Below, piece after piece: positions 25,883-35,571 of a stretch of 43,489 nt of DNA (its first letter is position 1; the number at the start of each line of letters is the position of its first letter). A model generated the notes under the pieces. It was not told where the DNA came from, did not search any database, and saw only the letters and a list, made by a program, of their open reading frames with translations. The position numbers were made by a program, and so were the translations under genes. Origin of the DNA: Aeromonas bestiarum (GTDB lineage Bacteria > Pseudomonadota > Gammaproteobacteria > Enterobacterales > Aeromonadaceae); NCBI RefSeq assembly GCF_000819745.1, contig NZ_CDDA01000006.1, positions 258,429 through 301,917 on the forward strand. The letters run 5' to 3'.

Positions 25883-26515
25883 ATGATGAAGAAGACCTTG
25901 ATTGCCGGTTGTGTGCTGGCCCTGTTCAGCCAGGCTGCCATGGCTGCTGATGACTGGCGTATCGCTGCCGGTGCCGATGTATGGAACGCGCAGGGCAGCG
26001 GCCAGATCAACGGTGTCGGGGCCAACGGCAGCTATGACGAGAACTACAACTGGAGCGGCTACCTGCAACTGGAGCACGGCATCATTCTGCTGCCCAACGC
26101 CAAGTTCGAGATGTCCGATTTCGGTACCAGCGGCGGCTCTCTCAACAACGATCTGATGGCCTACGACCTGAGCCTCTACTATCGCCTGTTCAACAACGAC
26201 CTGTTCCAGATCGACCTGGGTCTGACCGGTCGTCGTTATGATGGCGATTTCAACACCCAGCACTACTCCTATGACAAGGATGTGCTGATGGCTTACACCG
26301 GCGCCGAAGTGCGCATCCCGGGTACCGGCTTTGCCGCCTTCGGCGATGCCCGCGTACAGGATGCCGACAACTATGACTACCGTCTGGGTGGCTCCTACAA
26401 GTTCGCTTCCGTCCCCCTCAAGGTGCGTGCCGGCTGGCGTGATGCGAGCATGGACTTCGACCGCGTTGATCAGCGGGTTGATGGCTGGTTCATCGGCGGC
26501 GAATTCACTTTCTAA
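25883..26515 (+). CDS. Outer-membrane beta-barrel protein (TIGR04219-like)
   Basis: A 210-residue protein with a signal peptide (MMKKTLIAGCVLALFSQAAMA). The mature part consists of alternating amphipathic strands and ends in GGEFTF, with the terminal phenylalanine typical of outer-membrane barrels. YNWSGYLQLEHGIILLPNAK and the following strands resemble the TIGR04219/YfaZ group. The ATG pair at 25883/25886 leaves a one-codon uncertainty. The function is unknown. Confidence 0.85.
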   Translation: MMKKTLIAGCVLALFSQAAMAADDWRIAAGADVWNAQGSGQINGVGANGSYDENYNWSGYLQLEHGIILLPNAKFEMSDFGTSGGSLNNDLMAYDLSLYYRLFNNDLFQIDLGLTGRRYDGDFNTQHYSYDKDVLMAYTGAEVRIPGTGFAAFGDARVQDADNYDYRLGGSYKFASVPLKVRAGWRDASMDFDRVDQRVDGWFIGGEFTF

Positions 26516-26546
26516 TCTGACCGTCAGCTGACGACGAGGAGCGGTA

Positions 26547-27227
26547 ATGGGCCACATCATAGTGACGGGGGCGGGATCCGGTCTGGGTCGCGCCCTGACC
26601 ATAGGTCTGGTTGAACGCGGCCATCGGGTATCCATGATGGGGCGCCGTTATCAGCGATTGCAGGAGCAGGAACAACTGCTCGGCAGCGCGGTGATCGGCA
26701 TCGCTGCCGATCTGGCGCACCATGAAGAGGTCGATGTCACCTTCGCCGCTGCGGTGGAGTGGGGCGGCTTGCCCGAGCTGGTGCTGCATTGCGCCGGGGT
26801 GGGTGAATTCGGCCCGGTCGGTGTCTACACCGCAGAGCAGATCCGCCGGGTGGTGGAGAGCAATCTCATCTCCACCATTCTGGTGGCCCAGCAGACGGTG
26901 CGGCTGATCGGCGAGAAAGGCGGCGTGCTGGCCAACGTGCTCTCCTCCGCCGCGCAGGTGGGCAAGGCCAACGAGACCCTCTACTGCGCCTCCAAGTGGG
27001 GCATGCGGGGCTTTCTGGAGTCCTTGCGCGCCGAGCTCAAGAGCTCGCCGCTGCGGCTGGTCAACCTCTATCCGAGCGGGATCCGCAGCGAATTCTGGGA
27101 CAACTCGGATCACGTGGACCCGAGTGGCTTCATGACCCCGGAAGATGCGTCGGCCTACATGCTGGATGCGCTGGAGGCCAGAAGCAGCTGCCACGTGACC
27201 GACCTCTTTATCGGTCGCAATGGTTGA
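26547..27227 (+). CDS. Short-chain dehydrogenase/reductase
   Basis: A 226-residue SDR-family oxidoreductase. The cofactor site is TGAGSGLG at the N-terminus; the basic residues after strand 2 (GRRYQR) favour NADP(H). The motif HCAGVG takes the place of NNAG. The catalytic set is visible as NVLSSAAQ and YCASK. The substrate is unknown. It starts 31 nt after the outer-membrane protein and may be co-transcribed. A strong bidirectional terminator follows. Confidence 0.9.
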   Translation: MGHIIVTGAGSGLGRALTIGLVERGHRVSMMGRRYQRLQEQEQLLGSAVIGIAADLAHHEEVDVTFAAAVEWGGLPELVLHCAGVGEFGPVGVYTAEQIRRVVESNLISTILVAQQTVRLIGEKGGVLANVLSSAAQVGKANETLYCASKWGMRGFLESLRAELKSSPLRLVNLYPSGIRSEFWDNSDHVDPSGFMTPEDASAYMLDALEARSSCHVTDLFIGRNG

Positions 27228-27274
27228 GGCAGAGCCCCGCCATCCGCTTCCTCTCGTCAGGTACAGCAGAAACA

Positions 27275-27303
27275 AAAAGCGCGCCATCAGGCGCGCTTTT
27301 TTA
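27275..27303. terminator. Bidirectional intrinsic terminator
   Basis: AAAAGCGCGCC, loop ATCA, GGCGCGCTTTT, between the convergent SDR gene and proS. Confidence 0.93.
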
Positions 27304-27322
27304 TGTTGGCAAGGGGGCGGAA

Positions 27323-29047
27323 TTAACGACCCAGCTTGGCCTTGAGCATGGCAACGATCTCGCCGATCGCCACTTCCTGCTTCTCGCCGGAGCGGCGGCA
27401 CTTGTACTCCACCACGCCGTTGTCCAGACCGCGATCGCCGATGACGATGGCGTGCGGCACACCCAGCAGCTCCATGTCGGCGAACATCACGCCCGGGCGC
27501 TCTTTGCGGTCGTCGAACAGCACATCCACACCGGCGGCCTTCAGCTCGGCGTAGAACTGCTGTGCCTGCTCGGCTACGCGCTCGGATTTGTGCATGTTCA
27601 TCGGCACGATTGCCACTTCGAACGGGGCTATGGCGTCCGGCCAGATGATGCCGTACTGGTCGTTGTTCTGCTCGATGGCGGCGGCCACCAGACGGGAAAC
27701 CCCGATGCCGTAGCAACCCATCTCCATGGTGACGGACTTGCCGCCCTCGTTCAGTACGCTCGCCTTCATGGCTTCTGAGTACTTGGTACCCAGCTGGAAG
27801 ATGTGGCCCACTTCGATACCGCGCTTGAGCAGCAGTTTGCCCTGGCCGCAGGGGCTCGGGTCGCCTTCCACCACGTTGCGCAGGTCGGCCACTTCATAGG
27901 AGGCGATATCGCGATCCCAGTTGGCACCTGTCAGGTGGAAGCCGGTCTCGTTGGCACCGCAAACAAAATCGCTCAGATGGGCGGCGCTGCGATCGGCGAT
28001 GATGCGACCGGCAAAGCCGACCGGGCCTATGGAGCCTGCATCACAACCGGCGGCGGCCTTGATCTGCTCGTCGTTGGCGAAGGTCAGCGGGTTGGCCACG
28101 CCAGCCAGCTTCTCGGCCTTGATCTCGTTCAGCTCGTGGTCGCCACGCAGCACCAGGGCGATGACGGCCTGCTTGCCGTGCTCGTCCGCTTCGGCCAGTA
28201 CCAGCAGGGTCTTGGCGATGGCGGTCGGCGCCACGTTCAGGAAGGCGGCCACTTCGTCTATGGTGTGCACATTCGGGGTGGCGACCTTGGTCAGGGCCTT
28301 GGTCGCGGCAGCGCGCTCGCCGGCCGGTGCCAGCGCTTCGGCCATCTCTATGTTGGCGGCGTAGTCGGAGGTGTCGGAGAAGGCGATCAAGTCTTCACCG
28401 CTCTCGGCCAGCACCTGGAATTCGTGGGAGCCGGTACCGCCGATGGAGCCGGTATCGGCCTGCACCGGACGGAAGTTCAGCCCCATGCGGGTGAAGGCGG
28501 CACAGTAGGCGGCGTGCATCCGCTCGTAGGTCTCGATCAGCGAGGCCTTGTCGATGTGGAAGGAGTAGGCGTCCTTCATCAGGAACTCGCGACCGCGCAT
28601 CACACCGAAACGGGGGCGGACCTCGTCGCGGAACTTGGTCTGGATCTGATAGAGGTTCAGCGGCAGCTGTTTGTAGCTGTTCACTTCATAACGGATCAGG
28701 GAGGTGATCACCTCTTCGTGGGTCGGGCCCAGCACGAAGGGACGGTTGTGACGGTCGGTCAGGCGGCACAGCTCGGGACCGTAGTCATCCCAGCGGCCGG
28801 ACTCCTGCCACAGCTCGGCGGGCTGCACCACCGGCATGGAGACTTCGATGGCACCAGCATTGTTCATCTCTTCGCGAACAATGTTCTCGATCTTTTTCAG
28901 TACCCGCAGGCCGGACGGCAGCCAGGCATACATGCCGGAGGCCAGTTTGCGGATCATGCCGGCGCGCAGCATCAGCTGATGGCTGACGACTTCGGCGTCG
29001 GACGGGGTTTCCTTGAGAGTGGAAAGCAGATATTGGCTGGTACGCAT
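27323..29047 (-). CDS. proS: Proline-tRNA ligase
   Basis: A 574-residue class II aminoacyl-tRNA synthetase that charges tRNA-Pro. It begins [19 protein letters not shown], as in the bacterial type. Motif 2 reads [20 protein letters not shown] and motif 3 [10 protein letters not shown]. The long insertion between motifs 2 and 3 (about residues 230-390), with [11 protein letters not shown], is the editing INS domain that removes mischarged alanine. The C-terminal anticodon-binding domain is present. The length is normal. Confidence 0.97.
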   Translation of the reverse strand: MRTSQYLLSTLKETPSDAEVVSHQLMLRAGMIRKLASGMYAWLPSGLRVLKKIENIVREEMNNAGAIEVSMPVVQPAELWQESGRWDDYGPELCRLTDRHNRPFVLGPTHEEVITSLIRYEVNSYKQLPLNLYQIQTKFRDEVRPRFGVMRGREFLMKDAYSFHIDKASLIETYERMHAAYCAAFTRMGLNFRPVQADTGSIGGTGSHEFQVLAESGEDLIAFSDTSDYAANIEMAEALAPAGERAAATKALTKVATPNVHTIDEVAAFLNVAPTAIAKTLLVLAEADEHGKQAVIALVLRGDHELNEIKAEKLAGVANPLTFANDEQIKAAAGCDAGSIGPVGFAGRIIADRSAAHLSDFVCGANETGFHLTGANWDRDIASYEVADLRNVVEGDPSPCGQGKLLLKRGIEVGHIFQLGTKYSEAMKASVLNEGGKSVTMEMGCYGIGVSRLVAAAIEQNNDQYGIIWPDAIAPFEVAIVPMNMHKSERVAEQAQQFYAELKAAGVDVLFDDRKERPGVMFADMELLGVPHAIVIGDRGLDNGVVEYKCRRSGEKQEVAIGEIVAMLKAKLGR

Positions 29048-29159
29048 CGCTCGTGACCTTAGATAAGACGGGCCGCGGGGCCCTGGATAAATTCAAGAGC
29101 GGAATTTTAACAGGGAGGGCCCTGCGGCCCAAGGGCTAAATTTAGCGCAGCGGGAGAAA

Positions 29160-29178
29160 GCGGGGGCCGGGCCCCCGC
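29160..29178 (-). terminator. GC-rich hairpin after the chemoreceptor gene
   Basis: GCGGGGGCC and GGCCCCCGC form a near-complete palindrome, followed on the minus strand by TTTCTCC. It is a plausible but weak intrinsic terminator. Confidence 0.45.
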
Positions 29179-29183
29179 CCGTG

Positions 29184-31193
29184 TCAGACCCGAAATTGCG
29201 ACAGCAGTCGTTGTTGCAGCAGGCTGGCCTGGTGCAGGGAGGAGGCGAGTTGCAGGCACTCCTGCGCCTCCTGCTCACCTGTCTGGGCCTGCAGGCTGAT
29301 GCCGGAGACCTTGTCCGAGGTGTGGCTCAGGGTGTGGGAGAGCTGGCCTGTGGCATCCGCCACCTGTTGCACCATGTCGGCCAGATGGTCGATGGCTTCT
29401 TCCACCTTGAACAGGATCTGCTTGGTGTTGTCGGAATCCTGCATGCCCGACTCCACGGTTTTCAGGTTGCGCTGCATCATCAGATAGGCCTTCTCGGTCT
29501 GCTGCTGAATGTTGTTGATCACCTCGGTTATTTCGGCGCTGGAGGAGGCGGTACGGTTGGCCAGGGTGCGCACCTCGTCGGCCACCACGGCAAAGCCCCG
29601 GCCCATCTCGCCGGCCCGGGCCGCCTCGATGGCGGCGTTGAGCGCCAGCAGGTTGGTCTGCTCCGAGATGCTGCTGATGGTGGAGATGATCTGGCCAATC
29701 TGGCTCGCCTGCTCCTTGAGGGCGTTGATGGCGTTGGCGCACTCGCCCACCTCCACCACGACCCGCTGCATGCCATTGCTGGCGGAGGTCACGTACTGAC
29801 TGCTTTCAGCGGTGAGCTGGCGCACCTCGTTGGCGTTTTGCGCGGCCAGGCTGCAGTTGTCAGAGATGGAGGTGGCGACCTGCACCATCTGCTCGCTGTC
29901 ATGGTGCAGCGCCTGGGCATGCTCGGCGGTCTGGCGGCTGCTCTGGCTGATGGCCTCGACCCGGTTGACCGAGGTGTGGACGTGGTCGCTGATGTGCTGG
30001 TTGTTGTCCATGGTGGAGCTGATCATCTTCTGCAGCTTCTCGATGAAGCGATCCACGCTGCCCGCCAGCGAGCCAATCTCGTCGTCCCGCTTGAGATTGA
30101 TCCGCGCGTTGAGATCGCCCTCACCGGCGGCTATGTCCTGCATGCGCTGATTCACCTGCAGCAGGGGCCTGACTATGGTGCGAACCAGCCAGAAACCGCA
30201 GAGCGCGACGATCAGCAGGCTCAGTACCAGACCCCCCAGGATCAGGTTTTTGGTATGGCCGATGATGGTATTGAGCTGGTTTACCTGATCCTCGACAGTG
30301 GCATCCCCCTTGGCCTCGACTTCGACCAGCACCTGCTTGAGTTGTTCGGCACTGCTCTCGTATCGCGCCAGCTGGCTCTGGTAATCGCTCAGTGCTGCAA
30401 TCCACTGGCTTATCAGCCGCTGATCGTCGGCCTGCAGGGTCCGGTATTGTGTCGCCAGCGACTGGCCGGCGAACTCCCCCTCACCCGGGATATCGAACAG
30501 CCCCGTGGCCAGCATGCCGTCGACCGCCTCCTGATAGAAGCGGGTCGCCTCCTTCAACTCGGCCTGGATGGCGGGGGTCGGGCCCTCGCTCTGCATCTTC
30601 TCCAGCGCATAGAGTTGGCGCAGGAAGCCGATGTTGGCTTCCATGCCGCCGTCGGCCGCTTGCCAGCGGGTGGCCAGACCGCCATTCCAGCTGATGGCCT
30701 GATCCGGCGACTGGGTGAGGCTCTCGACAGCGCCATCGCCGACCACTTCCAGCTGGGTGGAGAGGCGGGACATGCGTTCCGAACTGGCGCGCAGTGCCTG
30801 ATCGACGCCGGTATAGGTGCGATAGAGCGCCAGCAGCTTGTCCTGCTGTTGCTGATAATCCTGCTGGCGCTGGTTCATGGTGCTGATCGCCGTCTCGTCG
30901 ATGAGCCTGCCTTCACCCACCCGGCGCAGGGCATCTGTGGTGGCCGCGCTGGCCCGTTGCAGCTCGGGCTCGTCGAGGGGCATGCCTCTGAGCATTTTCT
31001 GGATATAGAGCGACTGGTTGCCCAGCTCTATGGATCCCTCCATGGCGCCATCGGCGGTCTGCCAGGCGGCTCCCAATACATAGGAGAGCAGATCGGCCAG
31101 CCGCTGGCTGCCATACCAGCCGATGGCCCCCATGCCCAGCGTGCAGCCGAGCAGGATCGTCAGTCCCAGATTCGATGTAGTGACAATTTTCAT
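29184..31193 (-). CDS. Methyl-accepting chemotaxis protein with duplicated sensor
   Basis: A 669-residue chemoreceptor. TM1 is at about residues 8-26, the periplasmic domain at 27-316, TM2 at 317-340, HAMP at 341-395, and the cytoplasmic signalling hairpin tip [19 protein letters not shown] at about 511-529. The sensor has an internal repeat: WQTADGAME at 44-52 and WQAADGGME at 177-185, each followed by an LYxxxKM-type helix, and [16 protein letters not shown] near the end of each half. The size and two-fold build fit a helical bimodular (HBM) sensor. The ligand is unknown. No CheBR pentapeptide tether is seen at the C-terminus. Confidence 0.92.
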   Translation of the reverse strand: MKIVTTSNLGLTILLGCTLGMGAIGWYGSQRLADLLSYVLGAAWQTADGAMEGSIELGNQSLYIQKMLRGMPLDEPELQRASAATTDALRRVGEGRLIDETAISTMNQRQQDYQQQQDKLLALYRTYTGVDQALRASSERMSRLSTQLEVVGDGAVESLTQSPDQAISWNGGLATRWQAADGGMEANIGFLRQLYALEKMQSEGPTPAIQAELKEATRFYQEAVDGMLATGLFDIPGEGEFAGQSLATQYRTLQADDQRLISQWIAALSDYQSQLARYESSAEQLKQVLVEVEAKGDATVEDQVNQLNTIIGHTKNLILGGLVLSLLIVALCGFWLVRTIVRPLLQVNQRMQDIAAGEGDLNARINLKRDDEIGSLAGSVDRFIEKLQKMISSTMDNNQHISDHVHTSVNRVEAISQSSRQTAEHAQALHHDSEQMVQVATSISDNCSLAAQNANEVRQLTAESSQYVTSASNGMQRVVVEVGECANAINALKEQASQIGQIISTISSISEQTNLLALNAAIEAARAGEMGRGFAVVADEVRTLANRTASSSAEITEVINNIQQQTEKAYLMMQRNLKTVESGMQDSDNTKQILFKVEEAIDHLADMVQQVADATGQLSHTLSHTSDKVSGISLQAQTGEQEAQECLQLASSLHQASLLQQRLLSQFRV

Positions 31194-31360
31194 GATGCAG
31201 GACCTTCCTTGGTTCCGAACAAACCCAATTCAGTGTTCTCTCAATGGCAAACATTCGCCATTCCCGGTGGAAAATAAAGTTACTGCTCAGATCCGATCCA
31301 AGCATGGCTCCGAAAGCGCCAGAATGCCGAGAATCCTCTGCCGTACTCCGCCGCCCTATG

Positions 31361-31376
31361 CTGGATACTTATCCAG
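31361..31376 (+). promoter_or_regulatory. LexA (SOS) box of ruvAB
   Basis: CTGGATACTTATCCAG is a near-perfect inverted repeat, very close to the E. coli ruvAB SOS box as recalled (CTGGATATCTATCCAG). A candidate -10, TATGCT at 31385-31390, places the box over the -35 region. Confidence 0.8.
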
Positions 31377-31432
31377 TTATTCTTTATGCTATGACCCAAT
31401 TTACAGATAGATGGTTTGGCGAGGAGAGAGCC

Positions 31433-32047
31433 GTGATTGGTCGCTTGAGAGGCGTAGTCATTGAGAAACAACCCCCCGAAGTGCTGCTGGAAGTCGGGGG
31501 CGTGGGCTATGAGGTACAGATGCCCATGAGCTGCTTCTATGATCTGCCCGAGATCGGCAAGGAAGCGACCATTCACATCCACTTCGTGGTGCGTGAGGAT
31601 GCCCAGCTGCTGTATGGATTCAACCACAAGCAGGAGCGGGCGCTGTTTCGCGAGCTGATCAAGACCAACGGCGTCGGCCCCAAGCTGGCGCTGGCCATCC
31701 TCTCCGGCATGACGGCCACCCAGTTCGTGCTGAGTGTCGAGCGCGAGGAGATAAGCTCCCTGGTCAAATTGCCTGGCGTGGGCAAGAAGACCGCCGAGCG
31801 GCTGGTGGTGGAGATGAAGGACAGGCTCAAGGGCTGGGTCAGCCACGATCTCTTCTCGCCGGCAGAGATCAGCCTGCCGGCCAAAGAGAGCCGGCTGCGG
31901 GCGCCCGATGCGAGCGAAGAGGCGGCCAGCGCGCTGGTGGCTCTGGGCTACAAGCCGCAGCAGGCCAGCCAGATCGTCAGCAAGATAGCCATCGATGGGA
32001 TGTCGGTGGAAGATATCATCCGTGAATCCCTGCGTAGTCTGGTGTGA
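31433..32047 (+). CDS. ruvA: Holliday junction helicase subunit RuvA
   Basis: A 204-residue protein that forms tetramers gripping the Holliday junction. The start is GTG at 31433, giving [20 protein letters not shown], with AGGAG 7 nt upstream; the frame is open further upstream but without homology. The helix-hairpin-helix repeats [16 protein letters not shown] and [18 protein letters not shown] are present, and the C-terminal domain III binds RuvB. It is 8 nt upstream of ruvB and behind an SOS box. Confidence 0.96.
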   Translation: MIGRLRGVVIEKQPPEVLLEVGGVGYEVQMPMSCFYDLPEIGKEATIHIHFVVREDAQLLYGFNHKQERALFRELIKTNGVGPKLALAILSGMTATQFVLSVEREEISSLVKLPGVGKKTAERLVVEMKDRLKGWVSHDLFSPAEISLPAKESRLRAPDASEEAASALVALGYKPQQASQIVSKIAIDGMSVEDIIRESLRSLV

Positions 32048-32055
32048 GGTAGGCA

Positions 32056-33066
32056 ATGATTGAAGCGGACCGTCTCATCTCCGCCACAGGCGTGCGTGAG
32101 GATGAGATCATCGATCGGGCCATACGGCCAAAGATGCTGGCCGATTACACAGGCCAGGATCCCGTCTGCGAGCAGATGGAGATCTTCATCGAGGCGGCGC
32201 GCCAGCGTGGCGAGGCACTCGATCACCTGCTGATCTTCGGCCCGCCGGGTCTGGGCAAGACCACGCTCGCGAACATAGTGGCCAACGAGATGGGGGTCAA
32301 CATCAAGACCACCTCGGGCCCTGTGCTGGAAAAGGCCGGCGATCTGGCGGCGCTGCTCACCAACCTCGAACCCAATGACGTGCTGTTTATCGACGAGATC
32401 CACCGGCTGAGCCCTGTGGTGGAGGAGGTGCTCTATCCGGCGATGGAGGATTACCAGCTCGACATCATGATAGGGGAGGGCCCCGCCGCTCGCTCCATCA
32501 AGCTCGACTTGCCTCCCTTTACCCTGATAGGCGCCACTACCCGGGCCGGCTCTCTGACCAGCCCGCTGCGGGATCGTTTCGGCATAGTGCAGCGGCTGGA
32601 GTTCTACAACGTCAAGGATCTGACCGACATCGTCTCCCGCAGCGCCCGTTGCCTGGGGCTGGAGATGACCAGTGACGGCGCCCTGGAATTGGCCCGCCGT
32701 TCCCGCGGTACTCCGCGGATTGCCAACCGTCTGTTGCGTCGCGTGCGCGACTTTGCCCAGGTCAAGTCTGATGGCCGGATAGACGGACCCATAGCGGCCC
32801 GAGCCATGGACATGCTGGACGTGGACAATGAAGGTTTCGACTTCATGGACCGCAAGCTATTGTTGGCTGTGATAGACAAGTTTCTGGGGGGCCCTGTGGG
32901 TCTCGATAACCTGGCGGCTGCCATAGGTGAAGAGAAAGACACTATCGAGGATGTGCTGGAGCCCTATCTGATCCAGCAGGGCTATCTGCAACGTACACCC
33001 AGAGGGCGGATGGCGACACCGAGAGCGTATGCGCATTTTGGCTTGCAACGGCCAGATGAAAGGTGA
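32056..33066 (+). CDS. ruvB: Holliday junction branch migration ATPase RuvB
   Basis: A 336-residue AAA+ motor, identical in length to E. coli RuvB. Walker A is [11 protein letters not shown], Walker [12 protein letters not shown], sensor 1 [18 protein letters not shown], with a C-terminal winged helix ([16 protein letters not shown]). It hexamerises around DNA and drives branch migration with RuvA. It is followed directly by a terminator. Confidence 0.97.
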   Translation: MIEADRLISATGVREDEIIDRAIRPKMLADYTGQDPVCEQMEIFIEAARQRGEALDHLLIFGPPGLGKTTLANIVANEMGVNIKTTSGPVLEKAGDLAALLTNLEPNDVLFIDEIHRLSPVVEEVLYPAMEDYQLDIMIGEGPAARSIKLDLPPFTLIGATTRAGSLTSPLRDRFGIVQRLEFYNVKDLTDIVSRSARCLGLEMTSDGALELARRSRGTPRIANRLLRRVRDFAQVKSDGRIDGPIAARAMDMLDVDNEGFDFMDRKLLLAVIDKFLGGPVGLDNLAAAIGEEKDTIEDVLEPYLIQQGYLQRTPRGRMATPRAYAHFGLQRPDER

Positions 33067-33082
33067 AAACAGCTGTTTGAAC

Positions 33083-33113
33083 AAAAAACCGCCATCAAGG
33101 GCGGTTTTTTGTT
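33083..33113. terminator. Intrinsic terminator of ruvAB
   Basis: AAAACCGCC, loop ATCAA, GGGCGGTTTTTT. An A-tract on the left makes it usable on both strands. Confidence 0.92.
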
Positions 33114-33121
33114 ATCCGGGC

Positions 33122-33151
33122 AAAAAAAAGCCCACGGCGGATGCGGTGGGC
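33122..33151 (-). terminator. Second minus-strand terminator hairpin
   Basis: On the minus strand GCCCAC...GTGGGC, with an inner GC/GC pair, followed by eight T. It has no annotated minus-strand gene to serve, unless it backs up the small gene at 33237-33314 or ends a separate small RNA. Confidence 0.7.
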
Positions 33152-33207
33152 AAAGACAATTCAGGATGGATGTTCACAGACAGTGAGTGCGTCTGGACAC
33201 AGACCGG

Positions 33208-33238
33208 AAAAAAAACAGAGGAGCCGTCGCGAGGCCTC
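33208..33238 (-). terminator. Intrinsic terminator of the hidden small gene
   Basis: On the minus strand GAGGCC, loop TCGCGAC, GGC-TC-CTC, then TG and eight T. The hairpin overlaps the stop codon of the 25-residue ORF. Confidence 0.65.
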
Positions 33239-33314
33239 AGAGTCGGTTCATTTGATAGAGCTGAACGAACGAAAGCTTGTAGTAACGGATGGTTTTAGCA
33301 ACAAACTTTTTCAT
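33237..33314 (-). CDS. Putative 25-residue cationic small protein
   Basis: The 25-residue product begins MKKFVAKTIRYYKLSFVQLY. It is basic and rich in aromatic residues, and I do not recognise it. Support comes from its surroundings on the minus strand: a promoter with a 17-nt spacer about 100 nt upstream, GGAA about 9 nt before the ATG, and an intrinsic terminator with eight T directly at its stop. It could be a small protein, a leader peptide or a chance ORF within a small RNA. Confidence 0.5.
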   Translation of the reverse strand: MKKFVAKTIRYYKLSFVQLYQMNRL

Positions 33315-33414
33315 CTTAAATTCCAATAGACAGGTTCGAAATGTTCATCGAATACGTACCGGGAACCCAGATTGACCGGCCTGTATCCAAGGGTATGCCC
33401 TCACTGCGAGGCGC

Positions 33415-33443
33415 ATTGTAGGAGCTCTGTCGGACTCGGACAA
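33415..33443 (-). promoter_or_regulatory. Candidate sigma-70 promoter of the hidden small gene
   Basis: TTGTCC (33443-33438), a 17-nt spacer and TACAAT (33420-33415) on the minus strand. A transcript from here to the terminator at 33208 would be about 200 nt. Confidence 0.5.
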
Positions 33444-33636
33444 ACAAGAAAAATTACCTATATCAGATTAGATTAACTAATCATTTGTCTGGATTGTCGA
33501 ATTAGCATGAACATGCGTTTTTACTGGTTTTTAATTGGATTTACCGGCGGGCAGCCAAGGGCGGGGAAACATTATGAAAATCCGCTTGAACATTGTTTTT
33601 TAACAGAAGCGTCACTTATTGGTGGTGATATTAAAT

Positions 33637-33650
33637 TTGATTTAAATCAA
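33637..33650 (+). promoter_or_regulatory. FNR box 1 upstream of cydA
   Basis: TTGATTTAAATCAA is a perfect match to the TTGAT-N4-ATCAA FNR consensus and a full palindrome. It lies 353 bp upstream of the cydA start. Confidence 0.8.
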
Positions 33651-33750
33651 TGATTTGCGATTTAGTGTTTTTTGTGACGCAGCTCTCCAAATTAAATGGA
33701 ACGCGACGTGAAAATGCCTTTGAAAGGCATGTATTGATGATGGTTTTACA

Positions 33751-33764
33751 TTGATTTCAATCAA
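33751..33764 (+). promoter_or_regulatory. FNR box 2 upstream of cydA
   Basis: TTGATTTCAATCAA is a second perfect FNR consensus match, centred 114 bp from the first. A CATTAT at 33789-33794 would place the box near -41.5, the position for class II activation; this spacing argument is inference. Confidence 0.8.
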
Positions 33765-34002
33765 ATAAAGGTGATATAAAACATCGGTCATTATGGGCGG
33801 GAATAAAGCAAGTCTGATTGTTTTGTAATTGTTAAACATTAGCTTTTTTTGTTCCTGTGTATTGCCTTGTTGTTAATGCTGGTAGCAGTCGAATCCGGTC
33901 GCCAGTGCAAACTGGAGCGTGACCGATAATTCGGGGACTTCCAACGGAAGCTTTGTCCTTAAAACTTAAAATAGCCGTGCCAATAATCGGTGAGGAAACA
34001 TC

Positions 34003-35559
34003 ATGATTGCTGAGCATGTGGTAGACCTATCGCGGTTCCAATTCGCTGCGACGGCCCTTTATCACTTCCTGTTTGTACCCCTGACGCTCGGAATGGCCTT
34101 CATTCTGGCGATCATGGAATCTGTCTATGTGATGACCAACAACCCTGTCTACCGGGACATGACCAAGTTCTGGGGCAAGTTGTTTGGTATCAACTTCGCC
34201 CTCGGGGTTACCACAGGGCTGACCATGGAGTTTCAGTTCGGTACCAACTGGGCCTATTACTCCCACTATGTAGGCGATATCTTCGGGGCCCCGCTGGCCA
34301 TCGAAGGCTTGATGGCCTTCTTCCTGGAATCCACCTTCGTCGGCATGTTCTTCTTTGGTTGGGATCGCCTGACCAAGCGTCAACATCTGGCTTCGACCTG
34401 GTTGATGGCGCTGGGGACCAACCTCTCCGCCCTCTGGATCCTGGTGGCCAACGGCTGGATGCAGAACCCGGTCGGTGCCGAGTTCAACTTCGAGTCCATG
34501 CGGATGGAGATGGTGAGCTTCGCCGAACTGGTGTTCAACCCGGTTGCCCAGGTCAAGTTCGTCCACACGGTCGCGGCCGGCTATACCACGGGCGCCATGT
34601 TCGTGCTGGGCATCTCCTCCTATTACCTGCTGAAGAATCGTGATGTGGCCTTCGCCCGTCGCTCTTTCGCCATCGCAGCGGCCTTCGGTATGGCCTCCAT
34701 CCTCTCCGTGCTGATCCTCGGTGACGAGTCCGGCTACGAGACGGGTGAAGTGCAGAAGGTGAAACTGGCGGCCATCGAGGCCGAGTGGAACACAGAATCG
34801 GCTCCGGCATCCTTTACCCTGTTCGGTATCCCGAACCAGGAAGAGATGCGTACCGATTACGCCATCAAGATCCCGTATGCGCTCGGCATTATCGCCACCC
34901 GTTCCCTGGATGGCCAGGTGACCGGCCTCAAGGATCTGAAGAGCGAGCATGAGCTGCGCGTGCGCAACGGCATGACCGCCTATGACCTGCTGACCAAGCT
35001 GCAATCCGGCGACAAGTCCGATGATACCCGTGCCCGCTTCGATGAAGTGAAGCAGGATCTGGGCTACGGTCTGCTGCTCAAACGCTACACCAACAACGTG
35101 ACCGACGCGACCGATGAACAGATCAAGGCCGCCGTGGATGACTCCATCCCGCAGGTTGCACCGCTGTTCTTCGCCTTCCGCATCATGGTTGCTTGCGGCA
35201 TGCTGATGCTGCTGCTGATCGGCCTGGCCTTCTATGACAGCACTCGCCACAAGATCGGTGAGCGCAAATGGCTGCTCAAGGCGCTGCTGTGGGGTATCCC
35301 GCTGCCCTGGATCGCCATCGAGTGTGGCTGGTTCGTCGCGGAATATGGCCGTCAGCCCTGGACCATAGCCGAAGTGCTGCCGACCTCCGTCTCTGCATCC
35401 AACGTGCCTGCGTCCGAGATCTGGTTCTCCCTGATCGGGATCTGCCTGTTCTACACGGTGCTGCTCATCATAGAGATGTACCTGATGTTCAAGTATGCGC
35501 GTCTGGGCCCAAGCAGCCTGAAGACGGGCAAGTACCACTTCGAACAGAGCAAGGCATAA
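34003..35559 (+). CDS. cydA: Cytochrome bd ubiquinol oxidase subunit I
   Basis: A 518-residue integral membrane subunit carrying haems b558, b595 and d of the high-affinity quinol oxidase. H21 (in [14 protein letters not shown]) corresponds to the haem ligand H19 of E. coli; the segment [17 protein letters not shown] carries the other conserved histidine. [13 protein letters not shown] near the C-terminus is a family signature. The periplasmic Q-loop region is of the long (E. coli) type. It is 12 nt upstream of cydB. Confidence 0.97.
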   Translation: MIAEHVVDLSRFQFAATALYHFLFVPLTLGMAFILAIMESVYVMTNNPVYRDMTKFWGKLFGINFALGVTTGLTMEFQFGTNWAYYSHYVGDIFGAPLAIEGLMAFFLESTFVGMFFFGWDRLTKRQHLASTWLMALGTNLSALWILVANGWMQNPVGAEFNFESMRMEMVSFAELVFNPVAQVKFVHTVAAGYTTGAMFVLGISSYYLLKNRDVAFARRSFAIAAAFGMASILSVLILGDESGYETGEVQKVKLAAIEAEWNTESAPASFTLFGIPNQEEMRTDYAIKIPYALGIIATRSLDGQVTGLKDLKSEHELRVRNGMTAYDLLTKLQSGDKSDDTRARFDEVKQDLGYGLLLKRYTNNVTDATDEQIKAAVDDSIPQVAPLFFAFRIMVACGMLMLLLIGLAFYDSTRHKIGERKWLLKALLWGIPLPWIAIECGWFVAEYGRQPWTIAEVLPTSVSASNVPASEIWFSLIGICLFYTVLLIIEMYLMFKYARLGPSSLKTGKYHFEQSKA

Positions 35560-35571
35560 GGAGAGTAACCC

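Larger units (their letters stand above)
33114..34002. other. 889-bp ruvB-cydA intergenic region
   Basis: The longest gap in the window and noticeably AT-rich in its right half. The left half carries a minus-strand unit: promoter (33443-33415), 25-codon ORF (33314-33237), terminator (33238-33208) and a further minus-strand terminator hairpin (33151-33122). The right half carries the cydA control region with two FNR palindromes and a stretch resembling an ArcA site (TTGTTAAACATTAG, 33830-33843). Confidence 0.7.

Noticed and set aside
33507..33653. A 48-codon plus-strand frame in the cydA upstream region
   Set aside because: No ribosome site, no recognisable sequence, and it runs through FNR box 1.
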